This document shows, in pieces, positions 1-10,044 of a DNA stretch of 64,000 bases (position 1 is the first letter of the stretch; the number at the start of each line of letters is the position of its first letter). The position numbers and the translations under genes are program-made. The DNA is from Tetragonia tetragonoides (lineage: Eukaryota; Streptophyta; Magnoliopsida; Caryophyllales; Aizoaceae), in contig CM076142.1 of NCBI GenBank assembly GCA_038025085.1, forward strand, positions 11,320,001 through 11,384,000, given 5' to 3'. A model generated the notes under the pieces. It saw only the letters and a list, made by a program, of their open reading frames with translations. It did not search any database and was not told the DNA's origin.

Positions 1-59
1 TATGGTCTGACGCACGATTCGTCGAAACACCAGTCTCTGAATCAGAATGCATAACCTCG

Positions 60-838
60 TGTTGGAGAAAGCTATGGTATTTACCCACAATCACAACAAC
101 AGATAATCGGAAAAAAAAGTGCAAGAACCCAAAAACAACACAAACAATTTTACGTGGAAAACCCCTCTCAATTAGGGGAAAAACCACGGTGCAGTTCTCC
201 ACGCACTAAAATAGAATCCACTATGATAATCAAGAGTACAATCGGCAACAATCACAAGATCAAACAACAAGTAGACTATCTATCTTTGGTACTAGTACAA
301 ATTGACAAACCCTTGCTCAATTTGATACTCCCACAAACCCACAGATACACCCATAAAAACTTATCGATGACTGATCCAAGTACTCTGATTATCTTCATCC
401 AAACAATCCGAATCAATCGTGAACTAGAACAAACCTCTTTGAAAAGTCCTCTATTTCTCCCACTCTCTGCTTGTCTCTTTCACTTGACTCTTCACTCTTT
501 CTAGTTTCGGCTGTTTTTGTTCTCGCCACTGTAAAACCCAAAAAAAGACCAAAGCACTTTTTGTTTCCCACCTTTTAGCTTCTAGTGGAAGCTTGCTTCA
601 CGCCAATACTAGGCCACAAATCAACTTACTTTTATGGGCCTAATACACTAATCAAAATATGAGCCCATAAGTTTGGGCACCAACAAGTCTCACGCAGCAG
701 CTCAACCGAAAGCAATTCGGTTGACTTCACTTCCATTTGTTTTTTTTTTCTTTTCTTTTATTTTATTTCTTTACAAACTTAAATAAAATAAAACACAATT
801 TAATAATAGTATTTGGTATTTGAGGCATTACCTCAACA
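60..838 (-). repeat. 3' LTR of the gag-only element (element runs on minus strand)
   Basis: This 779-bp repeat is nearly identical to 2267-3047, for example in the shared stretches around 79-110 and 2287-2320 and around 800-838 and 3008-3047. The two copies differ by scattered substitutions and small indels, so the insertion is not brand new. Confidence 0.92.
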
Positions 839-964
839 AATCCTCCCTCGACCCAAATCACCAAATACCTCCACCTTGTCCGAGAATCGGACCTTTTTCT
901 TGGTCTTGCTCATCCCTACGCAATGACCCTCAACATAGCATAAGTTGTTCTCCGTCTTCCTTCC

Positions 965-2179
965 TTACACAATCAAAGTAGCACCACGATACACTTTGCA
1001 CCACCTTCCCGTACCAATGTATCTACACCCTTGCGATGTCAACTCACCCAACGAAATCACGTTAACACGAGCATTGGGTACATACCTCACATTGTGGAAG
1101 GTTCTAGTCACACCACCATGGAGCTCTATTCGGATGCTACACATCCCTTTGACCTTCATCTTACCACTCCCCATGTTGATGTCACCATACTCACCATCTT
1201 GGCACAAAGTATCAAACATTGCATGGTCTCTACAAATGTGAACCGAAGCGCCGGAGTCCAACACCCACCTCTCTTGGCTTCCCTTCTTCTCATTGTTACT
1301 AGCCAAGTGCAACTCATCGTGAGCATCATAACACATAACCACATTAGAGGAACCGCTATCATCATCAATTTTAGTCTTGCCCATCTTCTCTTGCAGCTGC
1401 TTGAAACTCTTCAAATCATCTCTCATCTTTGGGTAACGACTCTGAATATGACCCTTCTCACCACAATAGTAACACTCCATGTTACTAAAGTCTCGCGCGC
1501 GCGACTTCGATCTACTTCTCGGGCCACCACCTCTTCTCTCATGATTCCTCCCTCTTTCGGACACCTCCGCAGTTAGTACTCGATCTCCTCCATCACTTGA
1601 AGAGATACCATCAACTTGCAACATCATCCGCTCATTCTCTCTCAACATCGTCATTGCTTCATCTAGCGTAATCTCTGTCCTCCCTACAAGTAATGTCTGC
1701 ACAATTGGCCTGTAGGACTTAGGTAGTGAAGCCAACAATAACAATGCCTCCTCTTGATCGGAGATCTTCTCATCTGCATTTCTTAATTGACATACTAGCT
1801 GGTTAAAATTATTAATGTGGTCCTGCAACACTATACCTTGTTCCATCTTTAGCTGGTACAACTCATATCTCAAACAAAGCTTGTTAGTCAGTGACTTTGA
1901 TGCATATACACTCTGGAGCTTATCCAACAACTTCTTTGGATCTGTCTCAGTTAAGTAATTATACTTAATCTTCGGAGCCATAGCTAATCTAATAGTACTG
2001 ACAACTTTCTTCTTCTTTGATGTCCATTGGGCATCGGTCACACCAGTAGGCTTAGCCTCATCTAAAGCCTCATCTAAGTTCTGTTGAGCCAACAAATCCT
2101 CAAGAATACTTTTCCACACAGTAAAATTAATTTTACCATCAAACAAAGGAATTTCAAATTTGGGCACATTATCAGACAT
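965..2179 (-). CDS. Copia Gag with N-terminal part of protease
   Basis: 404 residues. The protein starts with a Copia-type capsid (UBN2-like) region in about residues 1-190, a basic Arg/Ser-rich stretch near 205-230, and a zinc knuckle near residue 236. An aspartic protease start follows, with the catalytic motif WVLDSGAS near residue 305. The zinc knuckle reads C-x2-C-x4-H-x4-Y: the fourth ligand, normally Cys, is Tyr (TAC instead of TGC). The frame ends about 100 residues after the protease motif, and no integrase or polymerase follows. In the family, Gag packages element RNA into virus-like particles. The altered knuckle probably weakens RNA binding. The start ATG at 2179 follows the leader after the primer site. 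Confidence 0.88.
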   Translation of the reverse strand: MSDNVPKFEIPLFDGKINFTVWKSILEDLLAQQNLDEALDEAKPTGVTDAQWTSKKKKVVSTIRLAMAPKIKYNYLTETDPKKLLDKLQSVYASKSLTNKLCLRYELYQLKMEQGIVLQDHINNFNQLVCQLRNADEKISDQEEALLLLASLPKSYRPIVQTLLVGRTEITLDEAMTMLRENERMMLQVDGISSSDGGDRVLTAEVSERGRNHERRGGGPRSRSKSRARDFSNMECYYCGEKGHIQSRYPKMRDDLKSFKQLQEKMGKTKIDDDSGSSNVVMCYDAHDELHLASNNEKKGSQERWVLDSGASVHICRDHAMFDTLCQDGEYGDINMGSGKMKVKGMCSIRIELHGGVTRTFHNVRYVPNARVNVISLGELTSQGCRYIGTGRWCKVYRGATLIV

Positions 2180-2252
2180 CTTACTTGCACAAAATAATTT
2201 CTCCCTTCAACAAATACAGTAATTTTCCCACCACTCGGATCCTACAACCAAA

Positions 2253-2264
2253 GCTCTGATACCA
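2253..2264 (-). other. Primer-binding site, complementary to initiator tRNA-Met
   Basis: On the minus strand this reads TGGTATCAGAGC, the usual plant Copia primer site matching the 3' end of initiator tRNA-Met. It lies two bases inside the LTR, which fixes the orientation of the element. Confidence 0.93.
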
Positions 2265-2266
2265 CT

Positions 2267-3047
2267 TGTTGGGAAAAACTACGGTATTTACCCACAATCA
2301 CAACAACAGATAATCGGAAAAATAAAGTGCAAGAACCCAAAAGCAACACGAGTAATTTTACGTTGAAAACCCCTCTCAATTACAGGAAAAACCACGGTGC
2401 GGATCTCCATGCACTAAAATATTCCACTATGATAATCACTAATACAATCGGCAACAATCACAAGATCAAACAACAAGTAAACTATCTATCTTTGGTACTT
2501 AGTACAAATTGACAAACTCTAGCTCAATTTGATACTCCCACAAACCCAAAGATACACCCACAAATACCTATCGATAACCGATCCGAGTACTCTGATTATC
2601 TTCACCCAAATAAGCCAAATCAACCGTGAACTAGAACAAACCTCTTTAGAGAAATCCTCTATTTCTCTCACTCTCAATTTGTCTCTTTCACTTGACTCTT
2701 CACTCTTTCTAGTTTCGGCTGTTTTTGTTCTTGCCGCTGTAAAACCCAAAAAAAGACCAAAGCACTTTTTGTTTCCCACCTTTTAGCTTCTAGTGGAAGC
2801 TTGCTTCACGCCAATACTAGGCCACAAATCAACTTACTTTTGTGGGCCTAATACACTAATCAAAATATGAGCCCATAAGTTTGGGCACCAACAAGTCTTA
2901 TGCAGCAGTTCAACCGAAAGCAATTTGGTTGACTTCACTTCCATTTGTTTTTTTTTTTCTTTTGTTTTATTTTATTTCTTTACAAACTTAAATAAAATAA
3001 AACACAACTTAATAATAGTATTTGGTATTTGGGGCGTTACCTCAACA
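2267..3047 (-). repeat. 5' LTR of the gag-only element
   Basis: This 781-bp repeat pairs with 60-838. Read on the minus strand it should carry the element promoter and lies directly upstream of the primer-binding site and the gag start at 2179. Confidence 0.9.
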
Positions 3048-3052
3048 CCTCG

Positions 3053-4194
3053 TAAGAAATTCTAACTCGATAGAAGAGAAGGCGAGTAGCATCGTGAACA
3101 GCCGATGAGCAGAAACATGGAGAAAAACTTCTTCAGCATTAACTCGATTTGTACAGTTACCCAACTCTTCATTCTTTGGTGCTTATAGTCGGTTACAGGG
3201 AAGATCATTATGAGGGTTTCAACTAAAAGCTTTCTAGCAGTCATCAAAGTAGTTGAAACCCTAAGATCTAATTACAGAGATAGAGAATTTATAGGCTAAA
3301 ATAGGAGATATGTGAGGTAGTTGGGGTTAGATTTTGTGAAAAGGAAGGTAATGATTACTCTCATTAAGGAGATAATAGAAACCCACCTCCCACTAGGGTA
3401 ATGATATTCCCCCATTTTCCTTCATATTCTCCATTACCCCCCATTAATCATTACCCTCATCACCATTTCACCTTACTATTTTAGCCTAAAAACTCATTCC
3501 ATTACCCCCTTAATCATTACCCCCAACCAAATGGCTCCTAAGTAATTTCTCTATCTCTACAATTATGTTTTATTGCTTACATGTGAATGTATCAAGGACC
3601 CAACTACATATGCTGTAATTAGATCTTACTCAAGGTACCTCTCTCCCTAGTCCCTACCATGTGTTTTGTGGCTTGAGTTGATCAATTCGTGGCTATTCTT
3701 GCGGTGTCTCAGTCGATTGATGCAAACTGGGAATGGTTGCTATATTTGGCCTCTATGAAGGCCAAGGCAGCAGGAGCCTATAGAGAGAGAGGGCCAAACC
3801 ACGTTCTTTGAAGATAATGAGACTTGATTCTAGATAGGGGTGGACCTTGAGGTCTCAATATGAGGTTGGCTGCACCCTTGTTTTTTTCAATTTTTTCCCC
3901 TCAATGTTCTATAATTTGCTTTCTCTCGTCCATTATTCAATTGTTTTTTTTTCTTCTACGATGTATAAGTGATCCTATCATCCACATTTGTAAATTTACT
4001 TTTAGTTATATCTAATATCAGTCTTTGATTTGGTCTCTCTCCTATTTCCCCAACATAAAATTGATTCAAAATGTTTAAATTCTAGTGGAAATTAAGGAGA
4101 TTTGCAAAACTTTAAATAAGGTATAGACTTGTGGGATCGGATATGGCATCTGATCAATCTCCCTGCACTCTCTCTTTCTCTCTCGATCCTCTCC
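3053..4194. other. Intergenic DNA, possible small TIR element
   Basis: No convincing gene. At about 3330-3540 there is AT-rich DNA with repeated 'gtaatgatta' and its complement 'taatcattac', suggesting a short foldback element whose ends I cannot fix. Around 4010-4090 the sequence resembles 14545-14640, which lies downstream of the intact knottin gene, so it is the 3' flank of the knottin pseudogene. Confidence 0.4.
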
Positions 4195-5242
4195 CCACCT
4201 TTGGGTACGCATGTGCATGTACCCGAAAATGTCCCTGTGCAGTATCCTTCTTGTTGAGGTAACGCCTCAAATACCAAATAATATTTAGTTGTGTTTTATT
4301 TTATTTTAGTTTTGTAAAGAAAATAAAATAGAACAAAAAGAAAAAAAAAAAAAAAAAAAGGAAGTTAAAAAGTTGGGAAAACAAAAAGGCTGAAGCCTTT
4401 TGGTTTTCTTTAGTTGATGATTGGGAAACAAAAGGTCTTAGCCTTTTGGTCTTCTTTAGTTGTTGATGATTGAATATAAAAGGGGCAAGCCCTTTGTTTT
4501 TGAAATGGCCGAGTGATTGAGTTTGGCAGTAAAAGGAAGCCCAAACAAAACGAAAGAAGGGAGAGCCAAGTGAGTGAGAGACAAACAAAGTGTGAGAGAA
4601 ATTGAGTATTTCTCCAAAGATGTTTGTTCCAGTTTACGGTTGATTCGGTTTGTTCGGGTGAAGATAATCAGAGTATTCGGATCGGTCATCGGCAGGTATT
4701 TGTGGGTGTATCTTTGGTTTTGTGGGAGTACCAAATTGAGTTAGAGTTTATCAATTTGTACTAATACCAAAGATAGTTTGTTTACTTGTTGCTTGATCTT
4801 GTGAGTGTTGCCTTTTGTACTCTTGATTATCATAGTGGATTATTGTTTAGTGCGTTGAGAACCGCACCGTGGTTTTTCCCCTAATTGAGAGGGGTTTTCC
4901 ACATAAAATTGTTTGTGTTGTTTTTTGGGTTCTTGCACTTTATTTTTCCGATTATCTGTTGTTGTGATTGTGGGTAAATACCGTGGTTTTCCCCAACACT
5001 TCTCAACATATTTGGCCAAAGCCACCACATGCTTCTCCTTGATATGCACACCAAGGACCATTGAGAGTATCAAGAGCGGTTTCGCTACTTCCACCATTGA
5101 CACCAAGGATCAATATGTTTGAAAGCGGGATGACTTGGCGAGCAGCAATGGCGGGTTGAGGTTTGGTAGCCAACATCGCGAAGGCAACCAAGAATACCAT
5201 TGTTGTTGCCAACTTCATCAGCTTATTAGAACTCATCTCCAT
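4195..5242 (-). pseudogene. Broken knottin-type cysteine-rich peptide gene, interrupted by a solo LTR
   Basis: The 5' part (5242 down to 5003) encodes a signal peptide, a short pro-region and the first half of a cystine-knot domain. It closely matches the intact gene at 14937-15317. The second Cys of the Cys-Cys pair is changed to a stop (TGT to TGA at 5003-5005). A 747-bp solo LTR is inserted immediately after. Beyond it, from about 4250, the reading continues with the rest of domain 1 (EGYCTGTFSGTCTCVPKGG), then similarity ends, and the second knottin domain is missing. The gene therefore has a nonsense mutation, an insertion and a 3' loss. Its TATA box and RY motif are still visible upstream. 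Confidence 0.88.
4252..4998 (+). mobile_element. Solo LTR of the gag-only Copia family
   Basis: This is similar over its whole length to the LTRs at 60-838 and 2267-3047, but in the opposite orientation. It starts TGTTGAGG, ends CCCAACA, and has a perfect 5-bp target duplication (CTTCT at 4247-4251 and 4999-5003). It is best explained by LTR-LTR recombination after insertion into the knottin gene. Confidence 0.92.
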
Positions 5243-5276
5243 TATTTTTTGGATGGTAAGAGAAACGGCACGTCCC

Positions 5277-5294
5277 TTTTTATAGCATGCATGC
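5277..5294 (-). promoter_or_regulatory. TATA box and RY repeat of the knottin pseudogene
   Basis: On the minus strand CATGCATG (5286-5293) is directly followed by TATAAAAAGG. The same pairing is found upstream of the intact paralogue. RY repeats are bound by B3 factors (LEC2, FUS3, ABI3) in seed genes. Confidence 0.55.
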
Positions 5295-5299
5295 TAGTG

Positions 5300-7120
5300 G
5301 GGCGGATAGTATTACTGGAAGTACACTAAAACACATGTGTGAAATAGGAACCACACACTGTTTTTGATTCCATAAAGATCTTACCCGATGCAACTACGAA
5401 CTACCCATCATAATACTATTTAATTGAATGTTCCCTATTCGTCCATGGTTGGTCCCGTTAGCTGGTTTGGCCAATTGTACTTAATATTGATTGTTCTAAC
5501 TATCAACATGTGCGTGTATGGTTTTCAAAACCAGCTGATCTAATAATTTAAGAGTAACATGTGTAAATTACCTTTAAGGAAATGTTATAATTATTTACTC
5601 TCTCCATTCTTTATTATTCTTTTCTTTATTTTTTGTGCTCAAACTAAAACAATGCAATTATAATTTAAGAGTATTTCATAAGTATATTCTTAAAAAAAAC
5701 AAGAGATAATATTACTAATAACCTACCCTTTCCCTTTTCTTTTTCGCTCTGATCTCTCTACCTCCTGATCTTCTTCTTCCTCCAAATCGTGAATTACAGG
5801 TTATTCTTATGTTTTATTGGTAAGTGATCGATCAAATGAGGGCATATTTTGGGAGGAATGGATTAATGAGTGGTGGGTTATTAATTAGGTTAAGTGAGTA
5901 GATGTAATTGGGTTGGAGTAATTAGGGGAAAACGGGGTAGTTGGGCAATTAATGAGGGGATAGAGAAGGGTATTGTGGTCAACTTAAGACAGAAATTACT
6001 CATCGGGCAGAATGAAGATTATTGTTGGAAATGCTTAATATATGCTCCCAAGTCCCAATTCTAGATTGATTGATAATTAAATACTTGAAGAATAGAGTGA
6101 TGTGTTGCCATCTTACCTTACTATTAAAATACAGTGTGACCCTTTCAAGACTTACATGGTGATGACATGTAGGGCGTCAACTAGAAGGATCAAGTTCGTG
6201 TGGGAATGCCACGTAAACGACATATAAGTACAAGGTTCGCCATATAGCATAACGCATCATCCAAGTGTCAACCATTAATAATGCATTATCATTAGTTGAA
6301 TTTATTACATATTTATTCGTATATTTACAAATTACAAAATAAATTAATTTTAGTTACGTAACTAAAAAAATTATGATTTTTACCCCATTGGATTGGATTG
6401 CAAAAATCCTTCAAAATGAAATATATATGTCCTATAATATTTGCATTGGTAGAAGCTAAATGGACAAGACATGTACGTTGGCTATATTTGAATTATATAA
6501 AATAGGTGATTTAAAAAAAAATTATTTTATTTTTTTATTTAAAAAATTATTATCTATATATATCTATCTTCTATATTAAATACAAAAACACAATGCGTTC
6601 TTACGAGTCTCGCCATGTGGCACTCTTGGCACTATTATGAGGTCTCTCCTATTTTTAGGATGTCACCTAATACAGTCTAATCATGTGGTATCACTCTTGC
6701 CATGTGGCATTCTTATGAGGTCACTGGTATCTTTTTAGTCACCACATAATTCACCTTTTCCATGTCGCATAGATATGACCATTACCATTATGTTGTTATT
6801 CCATTTGTTACCTGTCAATCTACCCATACGTTTGCAGTGAATTGGAAGTTCAAATAAGACAGATTTACATTTTGATATTTACTTAGTCATAACCTCACTT
6901 TGAGTAGTACATTTTTAAGTCACCATCTATGAACACGTTGTGGAGTTATTGAAGTGAACTTTTATGTTCTCTACCTATTTATATTACGAACAAATGAAAT
7001 TTGACATATTTTTCTTTTCTACGTCTTACATTAAATACCTACTACATATAATGGTGCAATATCTAAATGAAAGACTAACTCGAATGCATCACCCGGATGC
7101 CAAAACTTGTTATCAATAAA
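5300..7120. other. Intergenic AT-rich DNA, no gene seen
   Basis: 5430-5700 resembles 15520-16150 upstream of the intact knottin gene, including 'ttagctggtttggccaatt' and a degenerate Stowaway-like stretch. It therefore belongs to the same duplicated unit. The remainder to 7120 is AT-rich with no supported reading frame. Confidence 0.5.
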
Positions 7121-7528
7121 TACAAAAATTTGTGTGGACTTAGTCCATGGTGGACCAATACTTGGAGCCACCCCCTACTTCATCTGGAGCCACCCCTACT
7201 TTACTTAAAGACACCCCTCAAATTTATACTTGGCATCACCCCTACTTTACCTGGAGCCACCCTCTACTTTACTAGGAGCCACCCCCCTACTTTGTCCACC
7301 GTGGACCAAGTAATTTTAAGGGGTAGCTCCAGGTGAAGTAGGGGGTGGCTGTAGGTAAAGTAGGGGGGGTGACTCCTAGTAAAGTAGGGGGTGGCTCCAG
7401 GTGAAGTAGGGGCGGTGCAAAATATAAATTTGAAGGGTCACTTTAAATAAAATAGCGATGGCTCCAAATAAAGTAGAAGGTGACTTCAAGTATTGGTCCA
7501 CCATGAACTAAGTCCACACAAGCTTTTG
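7121..7528. mobile_element. TIR element with 21-bp internal motif, copy 1 (rearranged)
   Basis: Both ends carry the same inverted terminal sequence (CTTGTGTGGACTTAGTCCAT type), so this copy looks like two left halves joined head to head. The interior is a degenerate tandem of a motif of about 21 bp, 'ggagccacccctactttacc', inverted after about 7300 where the family's other end (gtccaccgtggaccaagtaa) appears. There is no coding capacity. Other copies are at 9799-12484, 16332-16650, 18073-18411 and 35246-35526. Confidence 0.7.
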
Positions 7529-7968
7529 TATAAAAAATTTGTATTCCATCATAGCCTTCAACGGTTCTGCCTGCTAATTCAAGTCCAGACTTCCCATGAT
7601 TGAGGCGTGAGTTCATTACCCCTAAGCGGACTCCGGACTTGGCAAACAAACAAATGTCAAAGCCCAATTTCCAAGGCCATGATAGGCCAATTCCACGAAC
7701 CGCTCTTTGTTTTTTTGTTTGTTGTTTAATTAATCTTGTGAATTGCTAAATACCGCCCCTTTTTACTAGCTACCGCCCCCCCAATTTCCAATTTTACCCT
7801 CCCCCCTTTTCCTCACTCACTCTCACTCATCCTCTCTTCCTCACTCACTCTCACTCATCCTCACCACCACACCATCACACCGGCAACCACCACCACTCAC
7901 GGCACAACCACCACCGGTAAATTTTTTTTTGCGCATTTTTTTTGCACAGTCGTCTGCAATTTTCGACT

Positions 7969-8131
7969 CACCCTTGGGTGAGTCGTCTGCTAGAGGCGAC
8001 TCACCCTTGGGTGAGTCGGAAATCTCAGACGACTCACCCTTAGGTGAGTCGTCTGTAGCAGACGACTCACCCAAGGGTGAGTCGCCTCTAGCAGACGACT
8101 CACCCAAGGGTGAGTCGAAAATTGCAGACGA
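7969..8131. repeat. 33-bp palindromic tandem array, 5 units
   Basis: Each unit is a 20-bp near-palindrome GACTCACCCTTGGGTGAGTC (centre TT or AA) plus a 13-bp spacer such as gtctgtagcagac, often itself palindromic. 33 bp equals 11 codons, so open frames run on both strands (DDSPxGES repeats), but these look like by-products. A single unit recurs at 8284-8308. Confidence 0.9.
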
Positions 8132-8143
8132 CTGTGCAAAAAA

Positions 8144-8188
8144 AAAATTATTATTATTATTTATTATTATTATTATTATTATTATTTA

Positions 8189-8229
<41 letters not shown>

Positions 8230-8262
8230 TATTGTTATTATTATTAATATTATTATTATTAT
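8144..8262. repeat. (ATT)n microsatellite
   Basis: Nearly uninterrupted TTA/ATT repeats with a few extra T or GTT units. An equivalent array sits beside the palindromes in the larger element. Confidence 0.95.
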
Positions 8263-8604
8263 TGCACAGTCGTCTGCAATTTTCGACTCACCCAAGGGTG
8301 AGTCGAAAATTGCAGACGACTGTGCAAAAAAAATGCGCAAAAAAAAATTTACCGGTGGTGGTTGTGCCGTGAGTGGTGGTGGTTGCCGGTGTGATGGTGT
8401 GGTGGTGAGGATGAGTGAGAGTGAGTGAGGAAGAGAGGATGAGTGAGGAAGAGAGGATGAGTGAGAGTGAGTGAGGAAAAGGGGGGAGGGTAAAATTGGA
8501 AATTGGGGGGGCGGTAGCTAGTAAAAAGGGGGCGGTATTTAGTAACACCCTTAATCTTTTCATTTTTTTGCCTTTTCTGAAATAAAATATTAACAATAAT
8601 TATA

Positions 8605-8704
8605 CTCTCTTCGTCCCAATTTAATTGTCCACTTTGAAATTTGTGACTCACAATATTGTGAGTCACAAATTTCCAAGTGGACAATTAAATTGGGACTGAT
8701 GGAG
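8605..8704. mobile_element. Stowaway-type MITE, 100 bp
   Basis: The sequence is almost wholly palindromic, with ends CTCTCTTCGTCCCAATT and AATTGGGACTGATGGAG. It is flanked by TA dinucleotides at 8603-8604 and 8705-8706, as expected for Tc1/Mariner-derived Stowaway elements. Confidence 0.85.
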
Positions 8705-8821
8705 TAATTAAAAAAACATGAGTCGTGACTCTTGTTTCACTTAAAAGTGACAATCGTCTCACAAAAAATTGCAGTAAGACAAGTTTTAATAATTTAATTA
8801 TAATATTAAATTAAAGTTTAT

Positions 8822-8863
<42 letters not shown>

Positions 8864-9035
8864 TTTGTCCAACAAGTTTTATGTGAGACTAACTCACAGA
8901 AAATTAGGATCACTATTTAGAAATGGAAGAATCACTTATATTGAACAATAATTCTTGTTTCACTAAAAAGTGACCCGTCTCACTAAAAGTCATAAAAAAA
9001 AAACGCAAAATAAATTTTTTTGTGATATCTGACTT
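8705..9035. other. Intergenic repeat-derived DNA
   Basis: It contains an ATT/TAA microsatellite (8826-8862) and fragments such as 'tgtttcac..aaaagtgac..gtctcac'. The latter also occur at 54430-54850 and look like remnants of a dispersed element. No gene. Confidence 0.5.
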
Positions 9036-9220
9036 GCGATAATAAAACAAAAAAGAAAGATTTGGAGAAATAAAAGAGTTGAATTAAGCACCAGAACAGA
9101 CAAACTAAAATTATTGAATGCAGCCCTAATAAAACAAATTGGGAGATCTCAGATGTACCACTATCCGACAAAATGAAAAGATATGCAAATCCTATCTGTC
9201 TATCTCCTCTGATTGAGTAA

Positions 9221-9475
9221 GGGTGCGTTTGTTAGAACTTATACGGTCACTTCAATTCGTTCAATTCAATTCAGTTCAGGTGTTTGATCTAAATTTCAAT
9301 TAAATAATGTTCAGTTCAATTCAGTTGTGCTGAGTTCAAAAACATAATTTTTGTCTCACATATCAAGTTGTGTTCAATTATGTTCAGTTGTTTCCAGTTC
9401 AATTCAGTAGTGTCCAATTTTAGTTATGTTGAATTCAGTTCACTTTTAATAAGTTCAGCTCTAACAAACGCACCA
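9221..9475. mobile_element. Tourist-like MITE, 'ttcagttcag'-rich family
   Basis: The inverted ends are GGGTGCGTTTGTTAGA and CTCTAACAAACGCACC, flanked by TAA (9218-9220 and 9476-9478), as for PIF/Harbinger elements. The interior is rich in ttcagttcaattcag and has no gene. A diverged copy lies at about 9518-9778 in the reverse sense. Confidence 0.7.
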
Positions 9476-9517
9476 TAATTCTAAGATAATCATATAGTGA
9501 AAATTATGGAGGACATG

Positions 9518-9778
9518 AGGTGCGTTCGTAGGACAAAACTTATCTGAAGTGAACTGAACAAAACTGAATTCAACACCACTTAACTAAAATGAACACTAAT
9601 TAAATTAAATTGGACACTACTTGATATGTGAGACAAAAATATATTTCTGAACTGAGCACCAGTGAACTGAATTGAAAATCTCAAAACTAAACTGGAAATC
9701 ACTGAACTAACATAAGATCACCCCTAAATTGAACTGAACTGAAGTGAACTAACGGTATAAGTTCTAAAGAATGCACTC
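9518..9778. mobile_element. Tourist-like MITE, second copy
   Basis: It has the same family of ends (gaggtgcgttcgt and agaatgcactc) and an interior of 'aactgaactgaa' repeats complementary to the previous copy. The ends are diverged and a target duplication is not clear. Confidence 0.55.
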
Positions 9779-10044
9779 ATGAGATGTAGTCAGAATTACA
9801 AAAACTTGTGTGGACTTAGTCCATGGTGGACCAATACTTAGAGTCACCCCCTACTTCACCTGGAGCCATCCCTACTTCACCTGGAGCCACCTTCAAATTT
9901 ATACTTGGCATCACCCCTACTTCACCTGGAGTCACCCCCTACTTTACCTGAAGCCACCCCTTACTTCACCTGGATTCACCCCTCAAAATTACTTCACCTG
10001 GAGTCACCTCCTACTTTACCTAGAGCGACCCCCTACTTCACCTA

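Larger units (their letters stand above)
60..3047 (-). mobile_element. Complete Copia-type LTR retrotransposon, gag-protease only (TR-GAG-like)
   Basis: Two long direct repeats (60-838 and 2267-3047) begin TGTTG and end CAACA. They are flanked by a perfect 5-bp target duplication, CCTCG at 55-59 and 3048-3052. The internal part is only about 1.43 kb. On the minus strand it has a primer-binding site beside the 5' LTR, one gag-protease reading frame, and a purine-rich stretch next to the 3' LTR (839-855). No integrase, reverse transcriptase or RNase H is present, so this is a non-autonomous element mobilised by a relative. This layout fits the TR-GAG class. A solo LTR of the same family lies at 4252-4998 in the opposite orientation. 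Confidence 0.92.
7738..8550. mobile_element. Non-autonomous TIR element with hairpin array (short form of 18582-22820)
   Basis: The element is flanked by a perfect 8-bp repeat, TTAATCTT (7730-7737 and 8551-8558). Its long inverted ends run from the 'gctaaataccgcccc' terminus through a Pu/Py-rich segment to 'accaccaccggtaaat'. Between them lie a five-unit 33-bp palindromic array (about 7969-8131), an ATT microsatellite, and one more palindrome. Ends and interior match the 4.2-kb element at 18582-22820, but there is no gene, so it is a deletion derivative. Confidence 0.88.

Noticed and set aside
7841..8428. Repetitive acidic proteins (DDSPxGES repeats) on both strands
   Set aside because: The 33-bp palindromes have no stops in these frames and a multiple-of-three period. 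Their location in transposon introns and TIRs argues against coding.
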